The notes: generated by a model not told the origin, from the letters alone. Shown: positions 8,918-18,007, numbered from the stretch's first letter. The stretch is DNA of 64,000 bases from Streptomyces physcomitrii (GCF_012273655.1 NZ_JAAWWP010000006.1:248001-312000); one strand, 5' to 3'. Program-made: numbers and translations.

Positions 8918-9334
8918 ATGTCCGTCCCCTTCCACCGGCCCGGCAGCGGGCCCCCGTCGGACGACCGGCCCCATGAGCCCCTCCCGGGCGCCCTGCGGCA
9001 CGTGACGCGCACGCACTCCCGTGCGCGTCGGTGGTTCCTGGCGGTCAACGGCGCCGCCTTCCTGCTCACCGCCCTGCCGTCCGGCGCGGCCGGCGAACTG
9101 TTCGCCACCCGTCCTGTGATCGGCACGCCTCTGGGCGTGGTGCTCGGCGCCCTGCAACTGGCCGTCCTGCTGCTGACCTCATGGCAGTACGACCGCACCC
9201 TCCGCCGTCGCGCCGACCCGCTCCTCGACTCGGTGCGACGCCCTGCCGGACTCGTGCAGCCCGCACTGCCGCAGCCGGGCCCGGCCAAGGCCCTGTCCCC
9301 GCGGCCGTTCCCCTCGCAGGGGAGACAGGGATGA
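8918..9334 (+). CDS. DUF485-family small membrane protein (YjcH-like symporter partner)
   Basis: A 138-residue protein with two hydrophobic segments (about residues 38-58 and 70-93). It is followed with a 4-bp overlap (ATGA) by a sodium:solute symporter. That pairing is the known yjcH-actP / DUF485-SSS arrangement, where the small protein is thought to accompany the permease. ATG 8918 is preferred because of GAGAGGA 10 bp upstream. The C-terminal tail is longer and more Pro-rich than usual. The fold assignment leans partly on the neighbour. Confidence 0.7.
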   Translation: MSVPFHRPGSGPPSDDRPHEPLPGALRHVTRTHSRARRWFLAVNGAAFLLTALPSGAAGELFATRPVIGTPLGVVLGALQLAVLLLTSWQYDRTLRRRADPLLDSVRRPAGLVQPALPQPGPAKALSPRPFPSQGRQG

Positions 9335-10971
9335 CCGAGCTGCTGCTCGCCGCGGGTCTCACCTCGGTCCCGGGCGGTGCCGACGACCGGGCGATGGTGC
9401 CGGCCGCCTTCATGGTGTTCGTCGCCGTGTCCCTCCTGCTGTGCGTCCTGGCCGGTCCCGGGGACGACACCACGGCCGACTTCTACACCGGCAACCGGTC
9501 GCTGACGCCGATGCAGAACGCGCTGGCGCTCACCGGGGACTACCTCTCGGCTGCCGCGCTCCTCGGTGTATCCGGTCTGGTGGCCGTGGCCGGCTACGAC
9601 GGGATCTCGCTGGCGGTCAGCAGCTGCCTGGCCGTCGGGGTGTTCCTGCTCCTCGCCGGTCCGCTGCGCAACGCCGGCGGCTACACCCTGGGCGACATCC
9701 TCGCGCTGCGTTCGCCGGGTCCGTCCTCCCGTATCGCCGCCGCCACGGCCACCCTGGCGGTCTGCCTGCCCTTCCTCGTCCTGCAGCTGGCCGGAGCCGG
9801 CAGCGCCACGGCACTGCTGCTCGGACTGACGAGCCAGGGGGCCGCACAGGCGTGCACGGTCTTCGCCGGAGTGCTGATGATCTGCTACACGGTGCTCGGC
9901 GGCATGAGAGGGACGAGCCTCGTCCAGATCGCCAAGGTGGCCGTGGTGTTCACCACCATGGTGCTCCTCGCCCTTCTGGTCCTGCGGCACCACGACTTCG
10001 ACCCGGGCGCCCTGCTGACCGCGGCCGAGCGGGGGAGCGGGCTGCACGACCGCTACTTCGAACCCGGTCACGCCACGGGGGACAGCGCGGTCGGCCGCCT
10101 CGACTTCCTGAGCCTGCAACTGTCCGTCGTGCTGGGCGGGGCGTGCATGCCGCACATCCTGATGAGGATCAACTCGGCCGCCGACGGCGCCACCGCCCGC
10201 CGGGCGACCCGCTACGCCGTCGCCGTCATGGCCGTCTTCTTCCTCTGCGTCGTCATCGCGGGGCTCGGTGCCGCCGGACTCGTGGGAGGCCGGAGGATCC
10301 GTGCCGTCGACAGCAGCGGCCAGACGGCCCTTCTCCTCCTGGCCGGGGAGCTGGGGCACGAGACCTCGGGAACCGCGGGCAGCGTGCTGTACACCGCTGT
10401 CGCGTGCTCCGTCTTCGTCACCGTACTGGCGGTGGTCGCCGGTATCGCGCTGAGCGCCGCGGCCGCCCTGGCGCACGATCTGCACGCGCACGCGGTACGC
10501 GGGGGACGGATCTCCGAGCGCCGGGAGGTCCGCTCGGCGAGATGGGCCGCGGGAGGCGTGGGCGGGCTCGGCGTCCTCCTGGCGGCAACGGCCCAGGGAC
10601 GGAACCTCGAGTCCCTGACCTATCTGGCACTCGCTCTCGCCGCCTCCACGGTCCTGCCCGCCTGCGTGTACGGACTGTTCTGGAGCCGGTACAACCGGAC
10701 GGGGCTGCTGTGGACCGTGTACGGCGGTGTGCTCTGCACCACCGCCCTGTACGTCTGCTCCCTCTCCTTCTCGGGCACGCCGGCCTCGCTGCTGCCGGGT
10801 CACGACTTCCATCTCATCGGGCTGCAGTCGACCGCCGTGCTGTCCGTTCCCGCGGGCTTCCTGCTCGGGTGGGCGGGCAGCGTCGCCGGACGGCGTGCCC
10901 GGCCCGGGGAAGGTTCCGGGGCGGACCCCCGGTGGCGGGAACGGGTGCTCGCCGGAGCGCGAGAGGAATGA
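9331..10971 (+). CDS. Sodium:solute symporter (SSS family, ActP/MctC-like carboxylate permease)
   Basis: A 546-residue integral membrane protein with about 13 helices. DFYTGNRSLTPMQNALALTGDYLSAAALLG is the conserved first-repeat region of acetate/monocarboxylate symporters, and CMPHILMRIN is another ActP-like motif. It is translationally coupled to the DUF485 gene. Such permeases import short carboxylates with Na+. In this island the cargo could be the aromatic acid itself, or acetate/propionate released by the C-C hydrolase. It ends two bases before a 17-bp stem hairpin that separates it from the convergent amidohydrolase. Confidence 0.9.
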   Translation: MTELLLAAGLTSVPGGADDRAMVPAAFMVFVAVSLLLCVLAGPGDDTTADFYTGNRSLTPMQNALALTGDYLSAAALLGVSGLVAVAGYDGISLAVSSCLAVGVFLLLAGPLRNAGGYTLGDILALRSPGPSSRIAAATATLAVCLPFLVLQLAGAGSATALLLGLTSQGAAQACTVFAGVLMICYTVLGGMRGTSLVQIAKVAVVFTTMVLLALLVLRHHDFDPGALLTAAERGSGLHDRYFEPGHATGDSAVGRLDFLSLQLSVVLGGACMPHILMRINSAADGATARRATRYAVAVMAVFFLCVVIAGLGAAGLVGGRRIRAVDSSGQTALLLLAGELGHETSGTAGSVLYTAVACSVFVTVLAVVAGIALSAAAALAHDLHAHAVRGGRISERREVRSARWAAGGVGGLGVLLAATAQGRNLESLTYLALALAASTVLPACVYGLFWSRYNRTGLLWTVYGGVLCTTALYVCSLSFSGTPASLLPGHDFHLIGLQSTAVLSVPAGFLLGWAGSVAGRRARPGEGSGADPRWRERVLAGAREE

Positions 10972-10972
10972 C

Positions 10973-11012
10973 GTGTGCCGCGGCCCGGCCGGAGAGCCGG
11001 GCCGCGGCACAC
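10973..11012. terminator. Bidirectional terminator hairpin (17-bp perfect stem)
   Basis: Arms 10973-10989 and 10996-11012 are perfectly complementary with a 6-nt loop. It lies between convergent genes (symporter stop 10971, amidohydrolase stop 11065), so it can serve both. Confidence 0.85.
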
Positions 11013-11064
11013 GGCGCGGACCGGCTCACGGCGACAGAAGGGGCGCACCGCCCCCGGGCCGGGC

Positions 11065-12225
11065 TCAGGCCGGTTCGGCCCCGATCCTGGCGGCCAGGCC
11101 GGGGAATTGGGCCAGCGCGTTGGACCGCTCGACGGCCAGCCGCTCCGCGGGCGAGAAGGTCTCGTCCAGCTGTGGTGCGGGGTCCCCGGCCGCGGGGAAC
11201 AGGACGCGGGTGAACGGCCAGTCGGTGGCGAAGAGAATGTGCTCGGTTCCGGCGAGTTCGCGTACGGATTTCATCGCCTGAGGCGCCGGGGACAGGGCGG
11301 TGTCGTAGAAGAGCTTCCGGAAGCGCGGGCTGCTGTCGTCCAGGCCGGCGGCCCCCACCTGCTGCGCGATCGCCGGGGTCAGGGTCAGCAGGCTGGTGCG
11401 GTAGGAGATGTACGGCAGGGTGCCGCCGGCGTGCGCGGCCAGCCACCGGATGCGCGGGTACCGCCGGTAGACGCCCTTGTAGAGCATGTTGACCAGTGCG
11501 CGGGTGGTGTCGAAGGTGAACTCGTACAGGAACGGCGGCAGTCCGAGGTCCGGGTAGCCCTGCGGGGTCACGGGGTGGATGAACACCATGGCGCCCAGTT
11601 CGTCCAGCGCCCTCATCAGCGGCGCGAACACGGGATCGCCCAGGTACGTTCCGCCGTAGCTGCTGAAGAGGCCCACGCCGTCCATCTTCAGGTCCCGTAC
11701 GGCCCGCCGGGCCTCGGTGACGGCGTGCGAGACGTCCTGCTCGTCGACGGTAGCGCCCAGGGGCAGGACGGCGAATCCGCCGAAGCGGCCCTTCAGGCGT
11801 GCGGACGCGGTGTGGACCAGGTCCCGGCTCGTGTAGGTGTTCAGACGCCGCGCCATCGCCACCCGCTCCTCGGCGGAGGGCAGGTAGGTGACGCCCGGCT
11901 CGGAGACGGAGACCACCTGGGCCTGGATGCCGTAGCGGTTCATGAAGCCGACCGCGAGGGCCGGGCTCCACACGGGGATCGGTACGCCCGCGATCTCGGT
12001 GATGCCGTGCGCCGCCAGGGACCGGCGGTAGAAGTCCGGGATCAGATGGCAGTGCACGTCGATGCGGTCTCTGCCGCGGCGCCCCGGAGCGCCGGAGGAG
12101 GCGTGGCCGGTCGCGGCCGCCGGCCACGCGCCGAGGGCCGTCGCGGTGGCTCCGAGCGGCAGTGCCGCCTTGAGCAGTCCGCGGCGCCGCATGCCGCCTG
12201 GGTCGGCTTGTCCTGTAGCAGCCAT
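11065..12225 (-). CDS. Tat-exported amidohydrolase-2 family protein, decarboxylase-like
   Basis: A 386-residue protein. Residues 1-45 form a twin-arginine signal (RRRGLLKAALPLG followed by a hydrophobic run and ATGHA). The mature part is a paralogue of the protein at 2756-3805: DVHCHLIPDFYRRSL near residue 55, VFIHPV, AAHAGG and ATDWPF motifs are in the same order. Export by Tat suits a folded metalloenzyme. Two decarboxylase-like enzymes, one inside and one outside the cell, is unusual. Upstream, 12339-12383 carries an operator-like palindrome resembling that of the tetR-hydroxylase gap, suggesting joint control. Confidence 0.85.
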   Translation of the reverse strand: MAATGQADPGGMRRRGLLKAALPLGATATALGAWPAAATGHASSGAPGRRGRDRIDVHCHLIPDFYRRSLAAHGITEIAGVPIPVWSPALAVGFMNRYGIQAQVVSVSEPGVTYLPSAEERVAMARRLNTYTSRDLVHTASARLKGRFGGFAVLPLGATVDEQDVSHAVTEARRAVRDLKMDGVGLFSSYGGTYLGDPVFAPLMRALDELGAMVFIHPVTPQGYPDLGLPPFLYEFTFDTTRALVNMLYKGVYRRYPRIRWLAAHAGGTLPYISYRTSLLTLTPAIAQQVGAAGLDDSSPRFRKLFYDTALSPAPQAMKSVRELAGTEHILFATDWPFTRVLFPAAGDPAPQLDETFSPAERLAVERSNALAQFPGLAARIGAEPA

Positions 12226-12338
12226 GAAGACACCTCACCGAAGGAGCGAAAGGGGGGAAGGAACGTCCGCCGGAGGGTGCGCGCGGACACCGGCGGCCAT
12301 GGCGGGTCGGCGCGGCGGCCGGACCGGCGGCGACGTTC

Positions 12339-12383
12339 TTGTAGTGTTCACTACAATGACTGGAGTGACCGCTACAGTAAGAG
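12339..12383. promoter_or_regulatory. Operator-like palindrome plus shared motif upstream of Tat amidohydrolase
   Basis: TTGTAGTG and CACTACAA form a perfect 8-bp-arm dyad with a 2-bp centre (12339-12356). Fourteen bases further, CGCTACAGTAAGAG (12370-12383) repeats the CGCTACAGCAAGAG found at 4933-4946 with a single change. The gap lies upstream of the minus-strand amidohydrolase and behind the iclR stop. The sequence match is seen; regulation by the TetR protein at 4187 is inferred. Confidence 0.65.
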
Positions 12384-12485
12384 GGGTGGCGGTGGGCGTC
12401 AAGAATCACGGCAGGGGTGATTCCCGGATGCGCGCGGGCCGGACGGCGCCGCCCGCCGCCCACGGGCCGGTCGCCCGGCGCCGCC

Positions 12486-13259
12486 TCAGGAAGCGGCGCC
12501 GCCCGCCGGTCCGCCGCCCGAGCGCAGCACACGGGACAGGCCCAGCGCGGCCGTCCGCACGGCGGGTGCCAGCTCGGCGGGGTGGAAGCGGCCGCGCGGC
12601 ACGGCGACGGACAGGGCGGCCACCGCCGTCGGTCCTTCGAAGACGGGCGAGGCGATGCAGCTGACGCCGAGGGCGGCCTCCTGCTCCTCGTACGCGAGAC
12701 CGGAGACCCGGATCTGCTCCACGGCGGTGCGCAGCCGCGCCGGGTCGGTGACCGAGTGCGGGGTGAGGCGGGGCAGCGGCCCGGCCAGTACCTCCTCCGC
12801 CAGCTCGGAGCCGGAGAAGGCCAGCAGCGCCTTGCCGACGCCCGTGCAGCTCAGGGGGAGGCGTCCGCCGATGCGTGAGGGCAGTGTCAGGGTCTGGTGG
12901 CCGTGGATCCGCTCGATGTAGACCACGTCGTGCCCCTGCCGGATGCCGAGGTGCACGGTCTCGTGAGTGGCCTCGAAGAGGTCCTGGAGGAACGGCAGCG
13001 CGGCCTCCCGCAGATCGAGTCGGCGCGGCACCAGCGAGCCCAGCTCGAAGAGCTTGCCGCCGAGCCGGTAGGTCTCGCCGTCGCGTTCGAGCAGACCGAG
13101 GCGCACCAGGTCGGCGCAGAGGCGGAACGCGGTCGTCTTGGCCAGTCCCGTGCGGGCGGCGATTTCCGTGAGACGGAACGTACCGCCGTCCGGGCGGAAG
13201 CAGTCGAGCACGGCAGCCGCCTTGTCGAGCATGTTCCCCTGCGCGCTGTTCCGTGTCAT
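12486..13259 (-). CDS. IclR-family transcriptional regulator
   Basis: A 257-residue protein. The winged helix-turn-helix occupies residues about 10-65 ([30 protein letters not shown]) and the IclR effector domain follows ([42 protein letters not shown]). It is divergent from the lower-pathway genes hydratase-acetaldehyde dehydrogenase-aldolase, so it probably regulates them, as IclR proteins MhpR and HppR do for phenylpropionate catabolism. The 156-bp divergent gap contains TTCC/GGAA arms (13249-13263) overlapping its own start, a possible autoregulatory site. Confidence 0.92.
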   Translation of the reverse strand: MTRNSAQGNMLDKAAAVLDCFRPDGGTFRLTEIAARTGLAKTTAFRLCADLVRLGLLERDGETYRLGGKLFELGSLVPRRLDLREAALPFLQDLFEATHETVHLGIRQGHDVVYIERIHGHQTLTLPSRIGGRLPLSCTGVGKALLAFSGSELAEEVLAGPLPRLTPHSVTDPARLRTAVEQIRVSGLAYEEQEAALGVSCIASPVFEGPTAVAALSVAVPRGRFHPAELAPAVRTAALGLSRVLRSGGGPAGGAAS

Positions 13260-13415
13260 GGAACGTATTTTGCCGCCGCTCGAACCGTACGCCTATACCT
13301 GTCGTGGATCGACGGACGGCCACCGCCGCCTCTCCGACAGCCCCGCCACTCTCCGTCCGGAGGTACCCCGCATGTTCGCTCCGCACCGCCGCACCCGTCG
13401 CCGCCGGGGGCGACC

Positions 13416-14237
13416 GTGAGCCCGGACAACCCCGCCGACGCCGTGACCGAGGTGGCGGACGCCCTGGAAGAGGCCGCCCGTACCGGCGTGCCGTGCGCCC
13501 CGGTGCGCTCGCTGCTGCCCGCGGCGGACATCGGCGCCGCGTACGCCGTGCAGCGCCTGCACGTGGAGCGCGGGATCACCGCCGGGCGGCGGCTCGTGGG
13601 CCGCAAGATCGGCCTGACCTCCCCGGCCGTGCAGCGTCAACTCGGCGTGGACCGGCCGGACTTCGGCGCGCTGTTCGCCGACATGGCGGTGCCCGAGGGA
13701 CAGCCGATCGCCCCCGGCCGGCTCCTCCAGCCCAAGGTCGAGGCCGAGGCCGCCCTGGTGCTGGGCGCGGACCTGCCGTACCGCGACCCGACCGTCGCCG
13801 ACCTGCTGCGCGCCACGGCGTTCGCGCTGCCCGCGCTGGAGATCGTCGACAGCCGTATCGCCGACTGGGACATCACCATCGTCGACACCGTCGCCGACAA
13901 CGCCTCCTGCGGCCTGTACGTCCTGGGCGGCACCCCCGTCCCCCTGGACCGCGTCGACCTGCGGGCGGCGACCATGAGTCTCACCAGGAACGGCGAGACG
14001 GTCTCCGAGGGCACCGGAGCCGACTGCCTGGGCAGCCCCCTCACCGCCGCCCTCTGGCTCGCCTCCACCCTGGCCGGGCTCGGCGACCCGCTCAGGGCCG
14101 GCGATCTCGTCCTGACCGGCGCGCTCGGCCCGATGGCACGTGCCGCCGAGGGCGACGAGTTCACCGCGCACATCGAAGGGCTCGGCACGGTCACGACCGC
14201 GTTCGCGTCCGCCGCCACGGAAGGAGCCGCAGTATGA
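13416..14237 (+). CDS. mhpD: 2-keto-4-pentenoate hydratase (MhpD-like)
   Basis: A 273-residue FAH-fold protein. [17 protein letters not shown] near residues 58-74 and the acidic metal-site segments [12 protein letters not shown] and [10 protein letters not shown] are typical of 2-hydroxypentadienoate hydratases. It adds water to 2-hydroxypenta-2,4-dienoate to give 4-hydroxy-2-oxovalerate. GTG 13416 is chosen because the family N-terminus follows directly; longer in-frame extensions run into the promoter. Its stop overlaps the ATG of the dehydrogenase gene (ATGA). It is the first gene of a lower meta-pathway operon divergent from iclR. Confidence 0.92.
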   Translation: MSPDNPADAVTEVADALEEAARTGVPCAPVRSLLPAADIGAAYAVQRLHVERGITAGRRLVGRKIGLTSPAVQRQLGVDRPDFGALFADMAVPEGQPIAPGRLLQPKVEAEAALVLGADLPYRDPTVADLLRATAFALPALEIVDSRIADWDITIVDTVADNASCGLYVLGGTPVPLDRVDLRAATMSLTRNGETVSEGTGADCLGSPLTAALWLASTLAGLGDPLRAGDLVLTGALGPMARAAEGDEFTAHIEGLGTVTTAFASAATEGAAV

Positions 14238-15184
14238 GCACGAAGGTCGCCGTCATCGGGTCGGGCAACATCGGCACCGACCTGATGATCAAGATCCTGC
14301 GGCTCTCCGACTCCCTGGAGATCGCCGCGATGGCCGGGATCGATCCCGACTCCGACGGACTGGCCCGCGCCCGCCGCCTGAAGGCCGCCACCACCCACAA
14401 GGGCGTCGACGGCCTGGTGGAGCTGGACGAGTTCGCGGACGTCGAGATCGTCTTCGACGCCACCTCGGCCGGTGCCCACCGCCGCCACGACGAGGTGCTG
14501 CGCTCACTGGGGCGCAGGGTGGTGGATCTGACGCCCGCCGCGCTCGGCCCGTACGTCGTCCCGCCGGTCAACGGCGACGACCACCTCGGCGCACCGAACG
14601 TCAACATGGTCACCTGCGGCGGCCAGGCCACCATCCCGGTCGTGGCCGCCGTCGCGGCCGTGACACCCGTCCACTACGGCGAGATCGTCGCCTCGATCTC
14701 CTCCCGTTCGGCCGGTCCCGGCACCCGGGCCAACATCGACGAGTTCACCGAGACGACCTCCTCGGCCATCGAGAAGGTGGGCGGCGCCGCCCGGGGCAAG
14801 GCGATCATCGTCCTGAACCCGGCCGAACCCCCGCTGATCATGCGCGACACCGTGTACTGCCTGGTCGGCGCGTGCGACGACGCCGCGGTGACCGCCTCGG
14901 TCGAGGAGATGGCCGCCCGGGTCCAGGCGTACGTGCCCGGGTACCGCCTCAAGCAGAAGGTCCAGTTCGAGCGCGTCGCCGCCGACGACCCGCTGCGCTC
15001 GCTGCTGCCCGCCGGCACGCGCTCCGGCGACGCCGCGCGGGTCTCGGTCTTCCTGGAGGTCGAGGGCGCCGCCCACTACCTGCCCGCCTACGCCGGGAAC
15101 CTCGACATCATGACCTCGGCCGCCCTGCGCACCGCCGAGCGCATGGCCGCCGCGCAGCCCCTCACGGAGGTGGTCTCCCGATGA
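14234..15184 (+). CDS. mhpF: Acetaldehyde dehydrogenase (acylating), MhpF/DmpF-like
   Basis: A 316-residue protein with N-terminal NAD-binding motif [13 protein letters not shown] and catalytic Cys128 in [10 protein letters not shown]. It oxidises acetaldehyde (or propanal) to acyl-CoA with NAD+ and CoA and forms a channelling complex with the aldolase encoded next. It overlaps both neighbours by 4 bp (ATGA), which fits stoichiometric production of the dehydrogenase-aldolase complex. The length and motif order are normal for the family. Confidence 0.97.
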   Translation: MSTKVAVIGSGNIGTDLMIKILRLSDSLEIAAMAGIDPDSDGLARARRLKAATTHKGVDGLVELDEFADVEIVFDATSAGAHRRHDEVLRSLGRRVVDLTPAALGPYVVPPVNGDDHLGAPNVNMVTCGGQATIPVVAAVAAVTPVHYGEIVASISSRSAGPGTRANIDEFTETTSSAIEKVGGAARGKAIIVLNPAEPPLIMRDTVYCLVGACDDAAVTASVEEMAARVQAYVPGYRLKQKVQFERVAADDPLRSLLPAGTRSGDAARVSVFLEVEGAAHYLPAYAGNLDIMTSAALRTAERMAAAQPLTEVVSR

Positions 15185-16212
15185 CCGCGAACCAGCCCCC
15201 CGCCCTGTACGTACAGGACGTGACCCTGCGGGACGGCATGCACGCCGTACGCCACCGCTACACCGTCGACCAGGCCCGCACCATCGCCGCCGCGCTGGAC
15301 GGCGCCGGGGTCGCCGCGATCGAGATCGCCCACGGCGACGGCCTGTCCGGTTCCAGCATCACCTACGGGGTCGGCGCGCACACCGACTGGGAGTGGATCG
15401 AAGCCGTCTGCGACAGCGTCCGGCACGCGGTGCCCACCACGCTGCTGCTGCCCGGCATCGGCACCCTGCACGACCTGCGGCAGGCCCATGCCCTCGGCAT
15501 CCGTTCGGTCCGCGTCGCCACCCACTGCACCGAGGCCGACATCTCCGCCCAGCACATCGCGGCCGCCCGCGACCTGGGCATGGACGTGGCCGGTTTCCTG
15601 ATGATGTCCCACATGGCCGAACCCGCCGAACTGGCCCGCCAGGCCCAGCTGATGGAGTCCTACGGAGCCGGGTGCGTCTACGTCACCGACTCCGGCGGCC
15701 GCCTGACCATGGACGGCGTCCGCGAGCGCGTCCGCGCCTACCGCGATGTCCTCGGACCGGACACCGGGATCGGCATCCACGCCCACCACAACCTCGGCCT
15801 GGGTGTCGCCAACTCCGTCGTCGCCGTCGAGAACGGCGTCACCCGCGTCGACGCCTCCCTCGCGGGACAGGGCGCCGGAGCCGGGAACTGCCCGCTGGAG
15901 GCGTTCATCGCGGTCGCCGCCCTGATGGGCTGGGAGCATGGCTGCGAGCTGTTCCCCCTGATGGACGCCGCCGACGACGTCGTACGCCCCCTGCAGGACC
16001 GCGAGGTCCGCGTCGATCGCGAGACCCTCACCCTCGGCTACGCGGGCGTGTACTCCAGCTTCCTGCGCCACGCCGAGTCCGCCGCCGACCGGTACGGCCT
16101 CGACACCCGCGCGATCCTCGTCGAGGTCGGTCGGCGCAAGATGGTCGGCGGTCAGGAGGACATGATCACGGACATCGCCCTCGACCTCGCGGCGGCCGGC
16201 ACCGTCGGCTGA
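15181..16212 (+). CDS. mhpE: 4-hydroxy-2-oxovalerate aldolase (MhpE/DmpG-like)
   Basis: A 343-residue HMGL-fold TIM barrel. [14 protein letters not shown] near residues 13-26 has the catalytic/metal Arg-Asp, [14 protein letters not shown] carries the metal-binding His pair, and the C-terminal DmpG communication domain follows ([10 protein letters not shown]). It splits 4-hydroxy-2-oxovalerate into pyruvate and acetaldehyde and passes the aldehyde to the partner dehydrogenase. It is last in the operon, followed 6 bp later by a 13-bp stem hairpin. Confidence 0.97.
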   Translation: MTANQPPALYVQDVTLRDGMHAVRHRYTVDQARTIAAALDGAGVAAIEIAHGDGLSGSSITYGVGAHTDWEWIEAVCDSVRHAVPTTLLLPGIGTLHDLRQAHALGIRSVRVATHCTEADISAQHIAAARDLGMDVAGFLMMSHMAEPAELARQAQLMESYGAGCVYVTDSGGRLTMDGVRERVRAYRDVLGPDTGIGIHAHHNLGLGVANSVVAVENGVTRVDASLAGQGAGAGNCPLEAFIAVAALMGWEHGCELFPLMDAADDVVRPLQDREVRVDRETLTLGYAGVYSSFLRHAESAADRYGLDTRAILVEVGRRKMVGGQEDMITDIALDLAAAGTVG

Positions 16213-16218
16213 CCGGGA

Positions 16219-16251
16219 CCGCCCGGCCCGACAGGTGCTCGGGCCGGGCGG
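16219..16251 (+). terminator. Hairpin closing the lower meta-pathway operon
   Basis: A 13-bp perfect stem (16219-16231 with 16239-16251) with 7-nt loop follows directly after the aldolase stop. Confidence 0.8.
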
Positions 16252-16376
16252 GGCGGCCTCCTCGCCCGTGCGGAGCGATGTTCCTCACAATCCTCGGACG
16301 GCGGGTGCCGGTGTAAAGTCGAGGAAGCCCTTGACCTGCAGAAAGCAGGCAGGGAGCCGTCTTCGAGGAGTCCACA

Positions 16377-16805
16377 GTGCTGCGCACTCTGTTCAAGTCC
16401 AAGATCCACCGTGCCACGGTGACCCAGGCCGATCTGCACTACGTCGGCTCGGTCACCATCGACGCCGACCTGCTCGACGCCGCCGATCTGCTCCCCGGCG
16501 AACTGGTGCACATCGTCGACGTCACCAACGGCGCGCGCCTGGAGACCTATGTCATCGAGGGCGAGCGCGGCTCCGGGGTGATCGGGATCAACGGTGCCGC
16601 AGCGCACCTGGTGCACCCCGGCGACCTGGTGATCATCATCAGCTACGCTCAGGTCGAGGACGCCGAGGCCAGGCAGTGGCGGCCGAGCGTCGTCCACGTC
16701 GACAAGGACAACCGCATTCTCGCGCTCGGCACCGACGCCTCCGAGCCCGTCCCCGGCAGCGACACCTTCCGCAGCCCGCAGGCGAAGGCGCCGGTCACCG
16801 TCTGA
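16377..16805 (+). CDS. panD: Aspartate 1-decarboxylase precursor
   Basis: A 142-residue pyruvoyl-enzyme precursor. The self-cleavage site Gly24-Ser25 is visible in YVGSVTID; Ser25 becomes the pyruvoyl group. [26 protein letters not shown] and [10 protein letters not shown] are standard PanD blocks. It makes beta-alanine from aspartate for pantothenate and CoA. GTG 16377 is supported by CGAGGAG seven bases upstream. A small CCTGC/GCAGG hairpin (16335-16349) lies in the leader, with no known role. A small GNAT gene follows 43 bp later, perhaps in the same transcript. Confidence 0.97.
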   Translation: MLRTLFKSKIHRATVTQADLHYVGSVTIDADLLDAADLLPGELVHIVDVTNGARLETYVIEGERGSGVIGINGAAAHLVHPGDLVIIISYAQVEDAEARQWRPSVVHVDKDNRILALGTDASEPVPGSDTFRSPQAKAPVTV

Positions 16806-16848
16806 CCGGCCGGGCCGGCGGCGCGGGACCACCGAGAGGCTGAGGGCG

Positions 16849-17193
16849 ATGAGCGAGATCGACATCCGTGACGACCGCGCCGCGGGCATGCTGGAGGCCG
16901 TCGAGGACGGCGCCGTGGTGGGCCGCATCCAGTACTTCCTCCTGGAGGAGCCCGGCCGCGCCGTGGTGCCGGTCCACACCGTCGTGGACCCCGGGCACGA
17001 GGGCCGGGGCATCGCCGGATCACTCGCCGCCGAGCTGTACGCGCGCGCCGCCCGCGAGCAGCTCCCGGTCGCCCCGCTCTGCCCGTACGTCGTGAAGTGG
17101 GCGGCCCGGCACCCCGAGCAGGCGCCCGCCGCCGACCCGGAGCTGCTCGAAGCCGCCAAGGAGTACGTGCGCGCCCACCCCGGACGGTTTTGA
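16849..17193 (+). CDS. Small GNAT-type N-acetyltransferase (YjdJ/GCN5-related short form)
   Basis: A 114-residue protein of the short GCN5-related class (CG type). The acetyl-CoA pyrophosphate loop appears as HEGRGIAGSLA (residues about 50-60) and the later LCPYVVKWAARHPE block is characteristic of this subfamily. The substrate is not known. It follows panD closely, and its stop codon overlaps the likely TTG start of the racemase-like gene, implying a panD-GNAT-racemase transcript. Confidence 0.85.
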   Translation: MSEIDIRDDRAAGMLEAVEDGAVVGRIQYFLLEEPGRAVVPVHTVVDPGHEGRGIAGSLAAELYARAAREQLPVAPLCPYVVKWAARHPEQAPAADPELLEAAKEYVRAHPGRF

Positions 17194-17855
17194 CCGGCCC
17201 GGCGCCCGGGAGCGCGGGCGTCCTCGCGCTGCTGCACACCTCGCCCGTCCACGTCCCGGTCTTCGAGGCCCTGCGCGAGGCGCACCACCCCGGCCTCGCC
17301 CTGCGCCATCTCGTCCGCGAGGAGCTGCTGACCGCGGCTGCGGCCGAGGGGCCCGCCTCGGTCGCCGCCGAGGTCGAAGGCGCCGTGCTGCGGGCCGCGC
17401 GGGACGGGGCCGGGGCCGTGCTCTGCACCTGCTCCACGCTCGGCGGCGTCGCCGAGTCGGCATCGGCGGCGGCCGGGGTCCCCGTACTGCGCGTGGACCG
17501 GCCGATGGCCGCCGAGGCGGTGGCCACCGGACCGCGGATCGTGGTCCTCGCGGCGCTGGCCGAGACCCTGGAGCCGACCACCGGGCTGATCGCCGAGGAG
17601 GCGCGCCGGGCCGGGCGGGAGGTCGCTCCGCGGTCCGTCCTGGTGCCCGGGGCCTGGGAGCTCTTCCGGTCCGGGGACGGCGAGGGCTATATCGCCCGCG
17701 TCGCCGCCGCGGCCCGCGAGGTCTCCGGGGCCGACGTCCTGGTCCTCGCCCAGGCCTCCATGGCACCGGCCCGGGCACTGCTGACCGGCGGCCCGCCCGT
17801 CCTGTCGAGCCCCCGCCCCGGCCTCGCCGCCGCGGCCCGGGCGGTCCGCGGCTGA
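17190..17855 (+). CDS. Asp/Glu/hydantoin racemase-family protein
   Basis: About 221 residues. The LLHTSPVHVPVFEALR start, the Cys motif VLCTCSTLGGVAESA (first catalytic-type Cys near residue 78) and the later VLVLAQASMAPAR place it in the Asp/Glu racemase fold. The second catalytic Cys expected around the last motif is Ala/Ser here, so racemase activity is doubtful. The start is uncertain: TTG 17190 overlaps the GNAT stop and gives the family length; GTG 17097 would add an atypical Arg-rich extension inside GNAT. Confidence 0.7.
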   Translation: MTGPAPGSAGVLALLHTSPVHVPVFEALREAHHPGLALRHLVREELLTAAAAEGPASVAAEVEGAVLRAARDGAGAVLCTCSTLGGVAESASAAAGVPVLRVDRPMAAEAVATGPRIVVLAALAETLEPTTGLIAEEARRAGREVAPRSVLVPGAWELFRSGDGEGYIARVAAAAREVSGADVLVLAQASMAPARALLTGGPPVLSSPRPGLAAAARAVRG

Positions 17856-18007
17856 GCCCCGCCGGACGATCCGCCGGACGCAGGGCCGGACGGCCGTGCG
17901 GAGGTGGTACGACGGTGGTATGACGGGGTGAGTGAGCGCGATCCCGCTGGGTACCTGTGGGAGAAGTCCAGAAGCCGACGCACGTCGACCGGCCTGGAGG
18001 CCACGAA

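Noticed and set aside
16335..16349. CCTGC/GCAGG hairpin in the panD leader as a riboswitch or attenuator
   Set aside because: Only a 5-bp stem with no supporting second structure; not enough evidence.
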